Assembly: GCA_039707465.1 (NCBI GenBank)
Contig: CM077643.1
Location: 65,722,605 to 65,786,604 of the forward strand
DNA: 64,000 bases
Origin: Rhabdophis nuchalis
Lineage: Eukaryota; Chordata; Lepidosauria; Squamata; Natricidae
Direction of reading: 5' to 3'
The translations under genes and the position numbers were made by a program. The notes beneath the pieces were generated by a model, which was not told where the DNA came from, did no database searches, and was given only the letters and a program-made list of their open reading frames with translations. This document shows positions 1 to 59,149 of this stretch, piece after piece. Every line of letters begins with the position of its first letter. Position 1 is the first letter of the stretch.

Positions 1-1930
1 TTTAAAAAATATATTAAGAAATCACTTGCATATGCCTCTACTTATTATTTATTTGAAACAGCTTAATTATCTTTAAAATATTTTGAGAAACATTCTAGAG
101 GATAACTGTGAAATGTTTTATTCACCCTTTTTTCCTTCCACCTTAAAAATGTAACCTGCATTTACAGCAGTATGGGAAGGTCAACCTTATCTTCCCACTT
201 CCAAAAATGCTAGCCTCTAACATTGTATAATTACGTAGTTATTCCTGGAAAGCAAATGCAAGCATGAAGAAAGCTCCTAAGCACTGCAAGCACAAAATAA
301 GGTAGGGTATCCTCCCTTTCCAACAAGGATTCTGAAAGAAATTTGTAACAAGACTTTATCCCGACCTTCATAAATGTGATGACTTAGGGAGGATAGCGCA
401 ATTCAGCACCATCCAATTTAAAGAAGATTGGTAGGAAAAATTAAAGGGAACAAAAATGAACAGATGAATTTCCTTAGAGAATTCATGGGGAGCAGAGGTG
501 GTGTTCAGCCAATTCTGACAGGTTCTGGAGAAAATCCCCATTCCCTCCTGATCAGCTGGGACTTGGGAGGCAGAGAATAGATGGGGGCGCGGCCAGTCAG
601 AGGTGGCATTTATCGGTTCTCTGAACTACTCAAAATTTCCGCTCCCCATTCTCCAGAACTGGTACCAAAATACCACCTGCTGAATATCACCTCTGCTAAG
701 AATTAAAGTTCTTCAGTGCAAAAATACATTTTCTCTTTGTTTTCTCCAAAGAGTGACATCTTCTAATGAAAGATTGATACTGTTGCTGTATCCTTAAACT
801 CATTTTTCTTAACCAAGGTAGCAAATAACACATTTATCTCACAATACTGGCAATAGTAAATTTAGAACGCACAAATTAGAAATACAAAATGGAAGCTGAA
901 ATCAAATACTGAAGCTTTACCTGAATTCCTTTGGATATTGTTGGACCAACCATTCTACATCTATACAATAATTAAACTTTGCCATGGAGAGAAAAATGAA
1001 AATAGTTTTTAGAAATCAAAAGGAAAGGGAATGCAAAATTAAGGGAATGACAGCACATTAGAAGTTGTACCCATGTTTATAAAGATTTGTATGCTGCCTT
1101 ATCCATAAAACAGAAACATTCTAATATATTAGAAAATTAACAAATGCCATTCTATAGAAGGTACAAAAACAGATGCAAAATTTAAGCTGGGATTTTGGGA
1201 GATCTTAGTTTCTCCTAATTGAGCCATCAATGCACACATTCTATTAATTTATGCATGAACATTCTCTCAAAAATAAATAGCTAATTAAACAAGCAGTTTT
1301 CCAAACAGCTGTTCCCAACTTATATTACTTAACAAGAAGTGCTGAAAATGTGGCTGTATTGTTAATGTACAATCTTGATTTGCTGGACAATAATAAATCA
1401 GGGTTCCTAAGAAAATTTAAAAACACATGAAAATATCATAATTACCAGTAGTTTGGTTAGTTAGCCTTTTGCACTCAGACATCCTGAGAAGCATCAAAGA
1501 GCAGGGCTACAAAAGTAGTTCTTAACTTAAAACATTACAAATATTGACTTACCACCCCTAGTTAATAGATTTCTAATGAATATGTAACTAAATTCATGAA
1601 TTTATTAATATAAATTGTTACTTATTTAATACCGTTAAAATAAAAAGCAAACCACACACACATACAATTTCATGCCTTTTAGAACTACTATCTATTTTGT
1701 GATACTGGTCTTAATAAAACTATCATTCTACCATGGCTTTTGGATCATTTTAATATACTGTAGGAAGCTAGCACCCACCTCTCTCCTAGAAAAATGAAAT
1801 ATTTTAAGAAATATTAAAAGGGACAAATATTTCCCCTAAAAAGAGTAGAAACTCAGCGAGGCAGAAACTCAGCCCCTCCCCCTTTGTTAATGGGCCATTA
1901 AGGCCTAGACCAGTCTATTCTACACACCAA
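1..1930. other. TDP1 intron sequence, AT-rich, no gene
   Basis: No TDP1 exon could be matched here on the minus strand. Apart from the hAT-type element at 493-695, the stretch is plain AT-rich sequence without open frames of note. Confidence 0.6.
493..695. mobile_element. hAT-type non-autonomous DNA transposon
   Basis: The ends CAGAGGTGGTGTTCAGC and GCTGAATATCACCTCTG are imperfect inverted repeats (15 of 17). The interior shares AACTACTCAAAATTTC and CTGCCTCCCAAGTC-type motifs with a repeat whose other half is seen at about 22045-22205. No clean target duplication remains. Confidence 0.6.
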
Positions 1931-1959
1931 AGATCTACTGAGTAGATTCTACCCCATTT

Positions 1960-2372
1960 CATTGCCCTTCATTGCACCACCCACTGGAGAACGGTTGCAG
2001 GAACTGGGTATGTCTAGTTTAATAAAAAGGACTAGGGGAGACATGATAGCAGTATTCCAATATCTCAGTGGTTACCACAAAGAAAAGGGAATCAAACTAT
2101 TCTCCAAGGCACCTGAGGGTAGAACAAGAAGCAATTGGTGGAAACTAATCAAGGAGAGAAGCAATTTAGAATTGAGGAGAAATTTCCTGACAGTTAGAAC
2201 AATGAATCAATGGAACAGCTTGCCTCCAGAAGTTGTGAATGCCCCAACAATGCAAGTCTTTAAGAAGATGTTGGATAGCCATTTGTCTGAAACTGTATAG
2301 GGCTTCCTGCCTAGGCAGGGGGTTGGACTAGAAGACCTCCAAGGTCCCTTCCAACTCTGCTATTGTATTGTA
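1960..2372 (+). mobile_element. CR1 LINE 3' fragment
   Basis: An open frame of 112 codons (1962-2300) reads like the CR1 ORF2 C-terminus: RLQELGMSSLIKRTRGDMIA, WNSLPPEVVNAP, VFKKMLD. The typical CR1 3' end follows (GGTTGGACTAGAAGACCTCC, CCCTTCCAACTCTG) with a short TATTG-type tail. It is a 5'-truncated copy antisense to TDP1, in its intron. Confidence 0.85.
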
Positions 2373-2763
2373 CCCACCAAGTTTCAGCCAAACTTAGCAC
2401 ACAGACAACCTACAAAGGTAGCTCTGACCTCCGACAGCAACCAACCAGGATACTCTTCCTGTGCCCTAGGAAGTTCAAACCCCAGAGAGAGCATAATACC
2501 CAGGCACTTTCAGTATCCCTTTCCTTTTCACCCGAACCCCAAGGCATATGATCCTGTCCACCATTAAACAATTTTCCCAAACAGCCTCTATGTTTCCAGT
2601 GTCTTTTTCCTCATTTCAAACTGAACCCAGATGGACATTTCTTCCAACAATACAGAGCTATTTTAATTACACATTTCCAAAAGACTATTCTAAATTTTGA
2701 CACTACTACAGAAAAGATATGCTCTATTTTATATTGAAAAGACAATAAATTGATTCCATTCAA

Positions 2764-3184
2764 GATGGCGGCGCGCTTAGGCACTGCGGCTTTGAGCTCC
2801 TGGTGTCATAGTAGAGTTAGGCAAAAACTAGTCTATACCGCAGGGAGTTATTAAGTTATTATTATTATGTTGTTGACAGAAACAACAACTCTGGTAAAAG
2901 CAAAGGTGGAGGACTGTGTATTTACACACATAATAACTGGTGTACTAACAGTAGAGTTGCTTATACACAGTTCTGCAGACTTGGAATTCTCAACTGTCAT
3001 TTGTCGGCCATTTTATCTGCCTGGAGAGATTTCTGTTACAGTTGTCACTGCTGCCTATATTCCACCTGATTCAAATGTTAGCACAACGCTCAAACCAATT
3101 TCATTGTAATTTTTTTATTTTATTACAGTGACAATAAAGATGATGATGATGATGATGATTATTATTATAATAATAATAATAAAT
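2764..3184 (+). mobile_element. internally deleted Rex1-like LINE, tail next to TDP1 exon 3
   Basis: It starts with a LINE-like 5' end (AAGATGGCGGCGCGC). An 80-codon frame at 2867-3109 resembles a Rex1/L2-group endonuclease (ICRPFYLPGEISVTVVTAAY, IPPDSNVS). It jumps directly to a 3' end (AATTTCATTGTA, ACAGTGACAATAAAG) and a (GAT)n/(AAT)n tail. The RT domain is missing. The element is antisense to TDP1, and its tail ends within about 10 bp of the exon 3 splice donor. Confidence 0.7.
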
Positions 3185-3193
3185 AAAATGTAC

Positions 3194-3237
3194 CTGAGCA
3201 GAAGATACAAGAGTCCCAAAAAGAGGAGATAAAATAT
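3194..3237 (-). CDS. TDP1: TDP1 exon 3 (44 nt)
   Basis: A 44-nt exon encodes (D)ILSPLFGTLVSSAQ, which is near-identical to human TDP1 at the start of the folded phosphodiesterase domain. The acceptor AG is at 3239-3238 and the donor CAG|GTACATTT is at 3193. A LINE tail with (GAT)n/(AAT)n repeats begins within about 10 bp of this donor on the intron side. The next exon (human FNYCFD...) is not in the window. Confidence 0.93.
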
Positions 3238-5549
3238 CTATTATAGGGGGGAAAAACAATGTGTTGTAAGTACAGCAAGCATGCCTACTGAAGTGGTAAC
3301 AGTTTTTTTTTAGCAATGTCAAGCATCTAATCCTAGATTTTGCCGAGGTCAGGTTCACACATTACAGGAAACCAAACAAATTACATGACTTATAGCCATG
3401 ATACAGGAACAAGCCATCATTTAATATATTTTATAAATGTAATTTGCATTATATATTAAATAGCAACAAACAATTTAAGAGCTGTAATGGTACAGTGGTT
3501 AGAATGCAGTACTGTAGGCCAGGGGTTCCCAACCCCCGGTCCGTGGACCGGTGCCGGTCCGTGCTTGATAGGAACCGGGCCGCAGGGGCGGAGAGGAGGA
3601 GGAGGGAGGACGGGGCAGCCCCCTGGGCAGAGCGCGCACCAGGGGCGGGAGAGCGCAGGTGAGGTCACTCACACCATTGGGGGCCCTAGAGGGGTGAGTG
3701 AGCCAACTCACACACACCCCGCATGCGCATGCGCCGCCTGTTCCCCCTCCCCCCCTCTACACCGGCCGGTCCGCGGAATTTTCTTTAAAATGAAACCGGT
3801 CCCTCGTGCAAAAAAGGTTGGGGACCCCTGCTGTAGGCTACTTCAGATGACTGCCAGCTGCCTGCAATTTGGCAGTTCGAGTCTCACTGGTTCAAGGTTC
3901 ACTCAGCCTTCCATGGTCAGTAAAATGAGGACCAAGATTGTTGAAGGCAATATGCTGATTTTGTAAATCACTTAGAGAAGGCTGTAAAGAACTGTGAAGC
4001 AGTATGTAAGTCTAAGTCCTATTGCTATTACTAAGTCCTATTGCTATTACTAAACAGCCTCCCCCTCTGTAGACAACTAAAAACAGCTAGATCTATTTTC
4101 AACTAATTGCAATATGCTGATTTATCCAAATTAGGAAAAAAAATGCAGCTTGCTTACATTTATAATTTAAACAAAATAGAATTAAGATTGTTTCTGGTCC
4201 TGGTTTGGTTTAAACCATAACTAAAAAGCTAATTATAATGTTCAGCTTCAGTATTAATTTCCAGGAATATCAGATTAGTCACAGTTTAAGTTACAGGTTC
4301 AAAAGAGTTTATATCTTGGCAAGGTTTTTGCAGCCATAATTTCAACAATATGAGAACTTAAGACTTGTTGGCCTTTCTTATTTTGAGTGTTTCTAGCAAA
4401 ATATTCAATTAAGATACGGGTAAGAACAGAACCTGCCAGCAGATTTACCAATCTGCTGCACATGCTGGGAGCAAAATAAGGAAGGCGCTAAATTGATTAA
4501 GATATATATTTAATATCTTGATAAATACATTTTTAAAAAGATGACTTACAAAAACAACCCATCACAGATATCAAGCAAGATATAGCAATTCTATTATTTT
4601 TTATTATTTTCAATTGAGTTCACTTGTATTTTGCAATCATAAAAATTTAAGCACAGAAAAATTTAATTTCCTGGGCCATTTGGCCCTAAATATAATTGAT
4701 TGGTTGAAGCCAATTTGGTAATTATGTAAGAAATTCTTACATTATGCCTGTCTTTCTGGGTCAGTAGGCACATTTTGCAGAATCCATCAACTTAGTTTTG
4801 AAGAATATCTTTGGGGTCTAGGTGGAGCCTAGAGGCACTGTTAAAAATGCAGACTATCGAGATTGATATTCCATAGCATGCTAATTTCCCATTTTTTAAT
4901 AAATTAATCTTTTAAAAAAACCAAATAGGTAGCTTGAGCAAATATTAGGGCCTCAGGTATTACATTGCTTATACGCCAGCTACAAGAATTAGCATTGTTT
5001 CAGAAAAACGAAGCATCTAACATGCTTAGGCACATTATTTTTGCCTCGATATTGCTTACCTTTTATATGAAGGGCTCGAGAATTGTACTTTGAATAAATG
5101 CCTTTGACTTTAGTGAGAAAGAATCTGAAAGGGTCTTGCCCATTCAACAGATCCCATGTGTCCTGCACTTCAGATGGCTCTGTGGACTTGTGACTTGATG
5201 GAATCTTACAAGCTGTTGGTAGCTCCATGACTGTAGTTATTTCATCTCTAATTCCACTTGAGGTTACAAGATCCTCATCTTCACTACTGGAAAGATACCA
5301 GCCAAAGTCCTCCCGGGTAAATTTCTGATCTGAGCTTTCCACCTCCTGTGGAAGGTTTCCAGCTACATATTTCAGAGGAGACATTTTTCTCTTGTGAGCA
5401 GCTTTCCTTGCCTCTGAGCCAGAGTAGCCGCTCTTTTTACTTTCCTGGCCTCTCTGCATCCCAGAGGTAGAAGAAGGCTTCTCAGAATCACTGTCTTCAC
5501 TACTGGACAATGTCCATTTCCCATGCTGACTTTCCTGAGACATGATATC
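3194..5549 (-). CDS. TDP1: TDP1, tyrosyl-DNA phosphodiesterase 1 (5' coding part, two exons)
   Basis: TDP1 hydrolyses the 3'-phosphotyrosyl bond of stalled topoisomerase I-DNA complexes in the nucleus and mitochondria. Two exons are visible on the minus strand. Exon 2 encodes MSQESQHGKWTLSSSEDSDS, then an acidic/serine-rich N-terminus with the AHKRKMSP motif, then QDTWDLLNGQDPFRFFLTKV and KYNSRALHIK. These match the disordered N-terminus and the domain entry of vertebrate TDP1. The next exon encodes DILSPLFGTLVSSAQ. The split Asp codon (G + AT) joins the two in frame. The catalytic HKD half-motifs are encoded by later exons beyond the left edge. The gene lies head to head with EFCAB11, as in human 14q32. 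The non-coding exon 1 is not placed. Confidence 0.95.
3481..4050 (+). mobile_element. tRNA-derived SINE, split by a hAT insertion
   Basis: The A-box-like GGTACAGTGGTTAGAATG sits near 3489 and the B-box-like GGCAGTTCGAGTCTC at 3871-3885, separated by the hAT element at 3520-3830. The 3' half carries CTCAGCCTTCC, GTAAAATGAGGACC and a tail of ATTGCTATTACTAAG repeats. The same 3' half recurs at about 43500-43652. Confidence 0.75.
3520..3830. mobile_element. hAT-type MITE with 8-bp target duplication
   Basis: The ends CAGGGGTTCCCAACCCCC and GGTTGGGGACCCCTG are inverted repeats. Flanks CTGTAGGC (3512-3519 and 3831-3838) are an exact 8-bp duplication. The interior is GC-rich (GGTCCGTGGACCGG). ORFs across it are by-products of the GC-rich repeat. 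A second copy lies at 52389-52739. Confidence 0.92.
4051..5059. other. TDP1 intron 2 remainder, nothing recognised
   Basis: AT-rich sequence between the SINE and TDP1 exon 2. I see no repeat family, ORF or RNA gene in it. Confidence 0.5.
5060..5549 (-). CDS. TDP1: TDP1 exon 2 (start codon exon)
   Basis: The acceptor TATATAG lies just before 5549. ATG is at 5543-5541, six bases into the exon. The donor G|GTAAG follows 5060. The exon gives 161 full codons plus one base. The N-terminal region is rich in SSSEDSD and SSSEDED acidic patches, as in the regulatory N-terminus of vertebrate TDP1, where a serine is phosphorylated. Which serine here corresponds is not decided. Confidence 0.93.
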
Positions 5550-6440
5550 CTATATATCAAGGAGAAAAAAGGGACAGATGTCCAAGAAAGTCTAAATGAG
5601 TTTGACTACTTCTCTCACTGCAGGAGCCCCTTCGGCCAATTACCTATCACGCTGTGCCTTCAGCTTTCACACATACCCATTCAGGGGCACCCAAAAAAGA
5701 ATTCAATTGTTATTTGGTTCGCTATAGACCTCCGTTCCTAAAAACAGTAAGTGTGTAGCTGGCACTCCTTTTCTATCCTTATAGTTCACTAAGGGCAAGC
5801 CATAATCGATATAAAACACAGTAATAAAATACGTTGGCCAGGAGAACGGTACACGAGGTTAATTCAATGTGCCGAATTTAGTGGTTTTTAAATCGTTCAC
5901 CGCTTCTATACACAGGACTTAAATCCATCGACAGCCACGTCGCACACTTCGGAACACCCAGCAGAAAATGATGGTGGAGATTTGATCATATAAAAGAGAA
6001 GGAAGGGAAGCGCTGCGCGCTAGGAATCAAACCTGAACAAGGTGCAAGTATAAGAAAGTGTAAGAAAAGAAACAGAAGAAAAACTCTCCAAAACACCCCA
6101 GGGGGGGACTTCTTCCTCACTGGCAGTTTCTGCGAGTGAATTGCAGTCCACCAGCGAAACGGCTTAAAAAGAGGAAAAGCCGCACTAAAGTTCCTCTTCC
6201 GGGTAAAGCTCCCACCCCCTGGACTCTATGATTGACATCCCTTCACTCCCAATGAGTGGGTCGTTTTGAAAAGTACGAACCACCAGCTTTTCCCCGCCCG
6301 ATGCCTCCAATGGGTCTTTCTCCCGCCTTCGGCCGCTGGCAAACGCGCGGTTTGATCGCGAAGAGATAGTTGAGGGAGAGCGTCGTTCCGTTGCTAAGGG
6401 ACGCTTCCTTGCAAGTTGGCGGTGCTTTCTGCTGTTGCCA

Positions 6441-54496
<48,056 letters not shown>

Positions 54497-55052
54497 AGTG
54501 CAATTTGTCATAAATTTGTAAAAGAACTACTGTTTCCAAAAGCTTCAAAACATTTTTTCTTCACGTTAGCAAATCTACAGAGTCTGAGGAAACAAAGAAA
54601 TCCCGTCCTTTCAAACTTTCATGACATGTATTGATTTTCTTTAATTACTTTTTAAATGTTGGTTCCTCTTCCTCAATATTTATGCAAAATTAATGGATAC
54701 AGCTGATGAACTGCATGAACATGGAAAAGGAAAAAGCAATGAAAAACTACTTAATTGAATGAAAAACTCACTTTGTTTGAACATTTCATTCCCAAAGTTC
54801 TGTTATTTTCATTAAAGCCTGACCACAATCTGGACAAACTAAATCCAGTTTTCCTATTCTAAATTCAGATAATCTGGAAGTGGGATTGGTTCTGGGTGTT
54901 TTGTAAAAAGGAAACAATGGGATTCAGAACTGAGTTCTTGCCTTCAAAATCTGGACAACCAGTAGGATAATAGCAAAGAGATAAGAAAACTCTTAGCTCC
55001 TTGCTATCTACAGGTCATCCAATTTTTGCAGTCCAGATCTGGTAATCTTAAA
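54497..55052 (+). other. EFCAB11 3' UTR candidate
   Basis: AT-rich sequence after the stop codon, with ATTAAA at 54811-54816 as a possible poly(A) signal. The true 3' end is not decided. Confidence 0.5.
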
Positions 55053-55060
55053 CTATAGCT

Positions 55061-55276
55061 CCATGATGGCGAACCTATGGCACGCGTGCCTGGGGTGGCA
55101 TGCAGAGCCCTCTCTGGGCATGTGCAATGCTCTTCTGAGTTCTGTTGCATGCATGCATGCTGGACAGCTGGTCCGGTGCACATGCATGCCAGACCAGCTG
55201 TTGTCTTACAGGTTCTGGTGTTCTGCCATGAGCGTTCCAGTTTCAGCCCTTTGTACCGAAAAGGTTAGCCATCACT
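55061..55276. mobile_element. hAT-type MITE with 8-bp target duplication
   Basis: The ends CCATGATGGCGAACCTATGG and GGTTAGCCATCACT. Exact flanks CTATAGCT (55053-55060, 55277-55284). The interior GGCATGCAGAGCCC and CATGCATGCCAGACC. Same family as 57809-58182. Confidence 0.9.
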
Positions 55277-55284
55277 CTATAGCT

Positions 55285-57245
55285 TCTCAAAAGCAACTTT
55301 GATTTGAGCCATTGCTATTTTAATTGAAAGAAATGTGAAGAGAAACTGCTTGGCAATCAATGGATGGATGGATAGGTGGGTGGGTGGGTGGGAGGGTGGG
55401 TTGGTTGATTTTTATATTCCACAAGACAACCCTTTTGATCATAATACTATAATTATCTTTTCTGTGGCTGGAGATTTCACCTGAATTGCTAAAAGAACGA
55501 CAACAAGTGAAAAAAAGAACCTAGCTCAACCAGGCCTATAAGTCTAGTGCACTATGGGCTGAATCAACATTGCATAACAGTATGAAAAGAATACCTTGTC
55601 CATGAATAAACCCTGCAGTTAGCAGGCCACCTAATACAAATATTTGTATTTTTAAACGCACTCTGAATTTTCCACAGATAAAAGAATGCAACACACAAAG
55701 TGTGCTGAATAATCCACAGCCCTGAAGGCAATACCTCCAAAAATCAATGAATGCAAAACAGCCATCAGCAAGAAATACATTGGATATGATAGAAGTGACT
55801 GCTTGCTGAACGTAGCTGTGCACATACACTCTGTGCATGCTCTTGGCAGTTACTGTTTGAGGACACTTGCTGTGTTTAAATCTCAACATTAGAAATCAAG
55901 GGTAGGTATACTGAGTGTTGTGCCCTTTGAACAATGCACATATACTGAGTGCATTATGCACTTTGACCTGAAACTACTGCTAGAACTTTTTTGTATTTGC
56001 ATCATTTATGTGTGAATATAAAAGCACAGTAGAACTGCATAAGGAGAAATATCTGTAATGTTGCTTCCAGCACCTGTTTTTCTTTTGAAGGTCACATATT
56101 AATCTTCCCACCCAAATTCAGTCTCTGCACATGAATTCACACAAAACCCCTCTAGCAGTAGCTTATTTCTCAAGCAAGCAGGCAACTGGGCAATGGAAGG
56201 CTGATTCCCTCTTCCTGGCTATATGGACTACTGTTGGATAGATGACTTCATGCTGCATGTCCATATGTTATATGAGTGCATGTAACTTCAGAGCCTGCAC
56301 ACCCTGTTTGACCTACCTCTAGATCTCAGTGTTATGGTTTGTTGGTGTCTGGGAAAGAGGTAATTTGGAAATAGTACAAGTTTAGTACAAGTTTAGAGCA
56401 CCTATTATTAATTTTTCACATTTCTTTTTTTTAATTTTTTATTTTTTTTCCTCTTGCATACCATTTTAAGTATACATTCACATAATTGTTATTCTTTACA
56501 TTTGTCATTCTTATACATTTGTTATTTCATTTAATAAGTTATAATATACAGTTTGGGTTGCTTTATTTAACTATACCTTCTACCTGTTTCAACACCACCT
56601 TATTTTCCCTTTCATTTCTCCCTCCCTTCTCTACTTTCTTCTTTCCTCCTCTCCTTCCCCTTCCTTCTTTCCTTCTCCTACTCCTACTCTTCCCCTTCCC
56701 CTTCCTACCCTCTCTCCTTCTCTTTCTTTCCCTTCCATCCTCCTCTCCTTACCTCTTTCTTCTTTCCCCCGTCTTCTACTCATTCTCGCCTCTCTCCCTT
56801 TCTTTTTTTTATTATTATAGTTGTCTCAAATCTCAATTTATGTTTCCTTGGGATGGTATTTCTGCAAACCCAAATGTAATTTGGTATCATTTCTGTACTG
56901 CTCATCTCCCCATGGTCTTTTGACCATATTCTTTTCTTACAAAAACCCCCACAGATAACTACATCCCCTGTGCTAAGGGTTGCGACCAAGAAAATGTGTA
57001 AAAAGTCTATCCTAATAAATTTCCAGATAAATTGGAACCTAACAGTTAAAATATTGACAAGATCTCTTCAACCTAATCCCCCCTCCCTTTTTAAATACAT
57101 TTGTTTAAAGAAACCTCTTAGAATCTTTGTTTGGACTGTCAAGTTTTATGTTATCAATATCAGCGTTGCCCATATGTGAAGGTATAATAAAGCAGAACCA
57201 GTTGTGGCTTCATTTTGGAAGATTTTTAAGATATGAAGCTTAAAC
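55285..57245. other. intergenic, GGTG-rich and pyrimidine-rich tracts
   Basis: A (GGTG)n-like run lies at 55374-55402 and a long CT-rich pyrimidine tract at about 56600-56815. No gene was found. ORFs in the pyrimidine tract are low complexity. Confidence 0.5.
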
Positions 57246-57252
57246 TATGCTC

Positions 57253-57383
57253 CAACATTGGACGTTTTTAAGAAGATGTTGGATAAACATTTGTCTGAAG
57301 TGGTGTAGGGGTTCTTGCCTAAGCAAGGGGCTGGACTAGAAGACCTCCAAGACCCCTTCCAACTCTGTTATTCTATTCTATTT
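57253..57383 (+). mobile_element. CR1 LINE 3' end
   Basis: TTTTTAAGAAGATGTTGGAT, CATTTGTCTGAAGTGGTG, GGCTGGACTAGAAGACCTCC, CCCTTCCAACTCTG and a TTCTATTCTATT tail. Confidence 0.87.
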
Positions 57384-57808
57384 CTTGTTTGTTTTTCCTG
57401 AAAAAGATTAAATTTGATGAGTCCTGCAATCTCTTCCAATTTTGCAATCCTGTAACATGCTAGCATGGAAATTCAAGTATTTTAGCCAGTGTTGAGTCCA
57501 GTGTGAAGTCAGCCTGCCAAGGCTCTGCCATTCTTAGAGCTCACTTTCTGCTGGAGTTAATTTCCAAAGTGTTCTTAAAAATAAGCAAGAGCAGAACCTA
57601 ATTCAGCATAATACTATGCAGTTACATTTATCACAAAGAATGGCCTAAGAAACCAGCTTGGCAATAAGTCTCATGTTCTGATTGAGGGGAGGACAATTGT
57701 GATTGCTGTCATGAACAACCAGTTGCTTAACAGGTTGGCAGAATTCCAGTGGGACAGCTTTCATAAAGCCAGGTGTCAATGCATCTGTTGATCTGGCAGC
57801 TTTCTAGG

Positions 57809-58182
57809 GCCATGATGGCGAACCTATGGCGCAGGTGCCACAGGTGGCACGTGGAACCACTTCTTAGGGCATGCGAGGCGTTGCCCTGTCAGCTCCAGCA
57901 CGCATGTGTGCACTGGCCAGCTGATTTAGCCCTTCTTTTGAGGCTATTTTTCGCCCTCTGGAGGCTTCAGGAAGCTCCTGAAGCCTCTGGAGATGGGGGG
58001 GGGGCTGTTTTCATCCTCCCCAGGCTCCTAGAAAGCCTCTGGAGCCTGGGGAGGGCAGATAAAGCACGCCAAAAGCAGGGGGTCATACACATAGCATTAT
58101 GGGTGTGGCACGCCCATGCACGACCCCCCCCTGTGCTCCCCCCACTTTTGGCACGCGAGCCAAAAAAGGTTAGCCATCACTG
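57809..58182. mobile_element. hAT-type MITE with target duplication
   Basis: The ends CCATGATGGCGAACCTATGG and GGTTAGCCATCACTG. Flanks TTCTAGGG/GTCTAGGG (57801-57808, 58183-58190) match at 7 of 8. The interior GCAGGTGCCACAGGTGGCAC. Confidence 0.88.
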
Positions 58183-58485
58183 GTCTAGGGTATATTTCCC
58201 CTTGGAGGGAGATAGCCAGCAACCTTTTGGCACTTGTCTATAAACATATCAGTGGCAACTTTAGTGCCAATGGAGATAATCCTGGTGCTCCTCCCTTCCA
58301 AATGAAGAGCTTCCTGCACAACCAGTGAAGTCTACGAGTAACACAGTCAGTGCCAGCAATTTGTACCTGACAAGCTGCTTTCCCGTGTTTGTAAACTTCG
58401 ATTATGAAGCCATTTGATTAAGATTTGGTTGCCCAGAGAAACAGTCCTAAACCTTGCAGATCCTATCTGTTCATCTCGTCTGTAC

Positions 58486-59141
58486 TGTTCTGACCTAGGC
58501 TTCTTGATACAGTAAAAAGCACACTACTGCACTACTTAATCCCCAAAGCCCTCTTTTTATTTCAAAGGCTGTGAATTATGTTCAGTCACAGCCCGTAATG
58601 AGTCCCAAATAGATGTAAAAAGTCCTACAGTAGGCTGCCAAAGTCTTTCCGGCTAAGGCTGATAAGCGCTCACCTGTATCTTTCTTGAAATGCTGCCAAA
58701 GACTTAATTGGCAATTAGCTTGGCAATACCACATGGAGCAAAGAGTCAAAATGGAGCTTCAGAAGGTAAGCTGATGAGCATGAACCAAGTTGCTTCCTGC
58801 AAAGGCTCATGTGCCTTTGCTCCTGTTTTATGTCCTATGCAAGGGGCCAATCACCTCCAAGCCGAGTCGTCCTTTCTGTCTTAACTGTTCTTGCCTTCTG
58901 GCAGATCTGCAAATGCATACACTAGAAACAGGGGGAGCCTGTTCCTCTGCCTCGTTGATGTCCAACTCTGGAGGCTCCGGAGGCAGCACATAACTTCCAG
59001 ATGGCCCTGACCCCCTCTCTGCCTCCGATGCAGATCCCTCATCCAAACTTTCCCCAGACTCCAGGACTGGCCCATGTACCTCCCCAACCTCCTTGCTGTC
59101 CGACTGCTGCCACTTCCACAGGCCACCAATGGACCACAACA
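58486..59141 (-). mobile_element. solo LTR 3
   Basis: On the minus strand it starts TGTTGTGGTCC and ends AGGTCAGAACA. Flanks TGTAC/TGCAC (58481-58485, 59142-59146) agree at 4 of 5. AATAAA is near the 3' end. The coding-like block GEVHGPVLESGESLDEGS, SARRQEQLRQKGRLGLE parallels LTR 2. Confidence 0.8.
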
Positions 59142-59149
59142 TGCACTAC

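Noticed and set aside
3444..3966. Several overlapping ORFs rich in Arg, Pro and Gly
   Set aside because: They run across the hAT insertion and the SINE, and both strands are open because the element is GC-rich.
5561..6180. TDP1 non-coding exon 1 donor
   Set aside because: Several GT-type sites fit on the minus strand (for example near 6114 and 5898) and none stands out, so I did not call the exon.
56600..56923. Leu/Pro/Phe-rich ORF resembling membrane segments
   Set aside because: It translates a CT-rich tract; the hydrophobic pattern follows from base composition.
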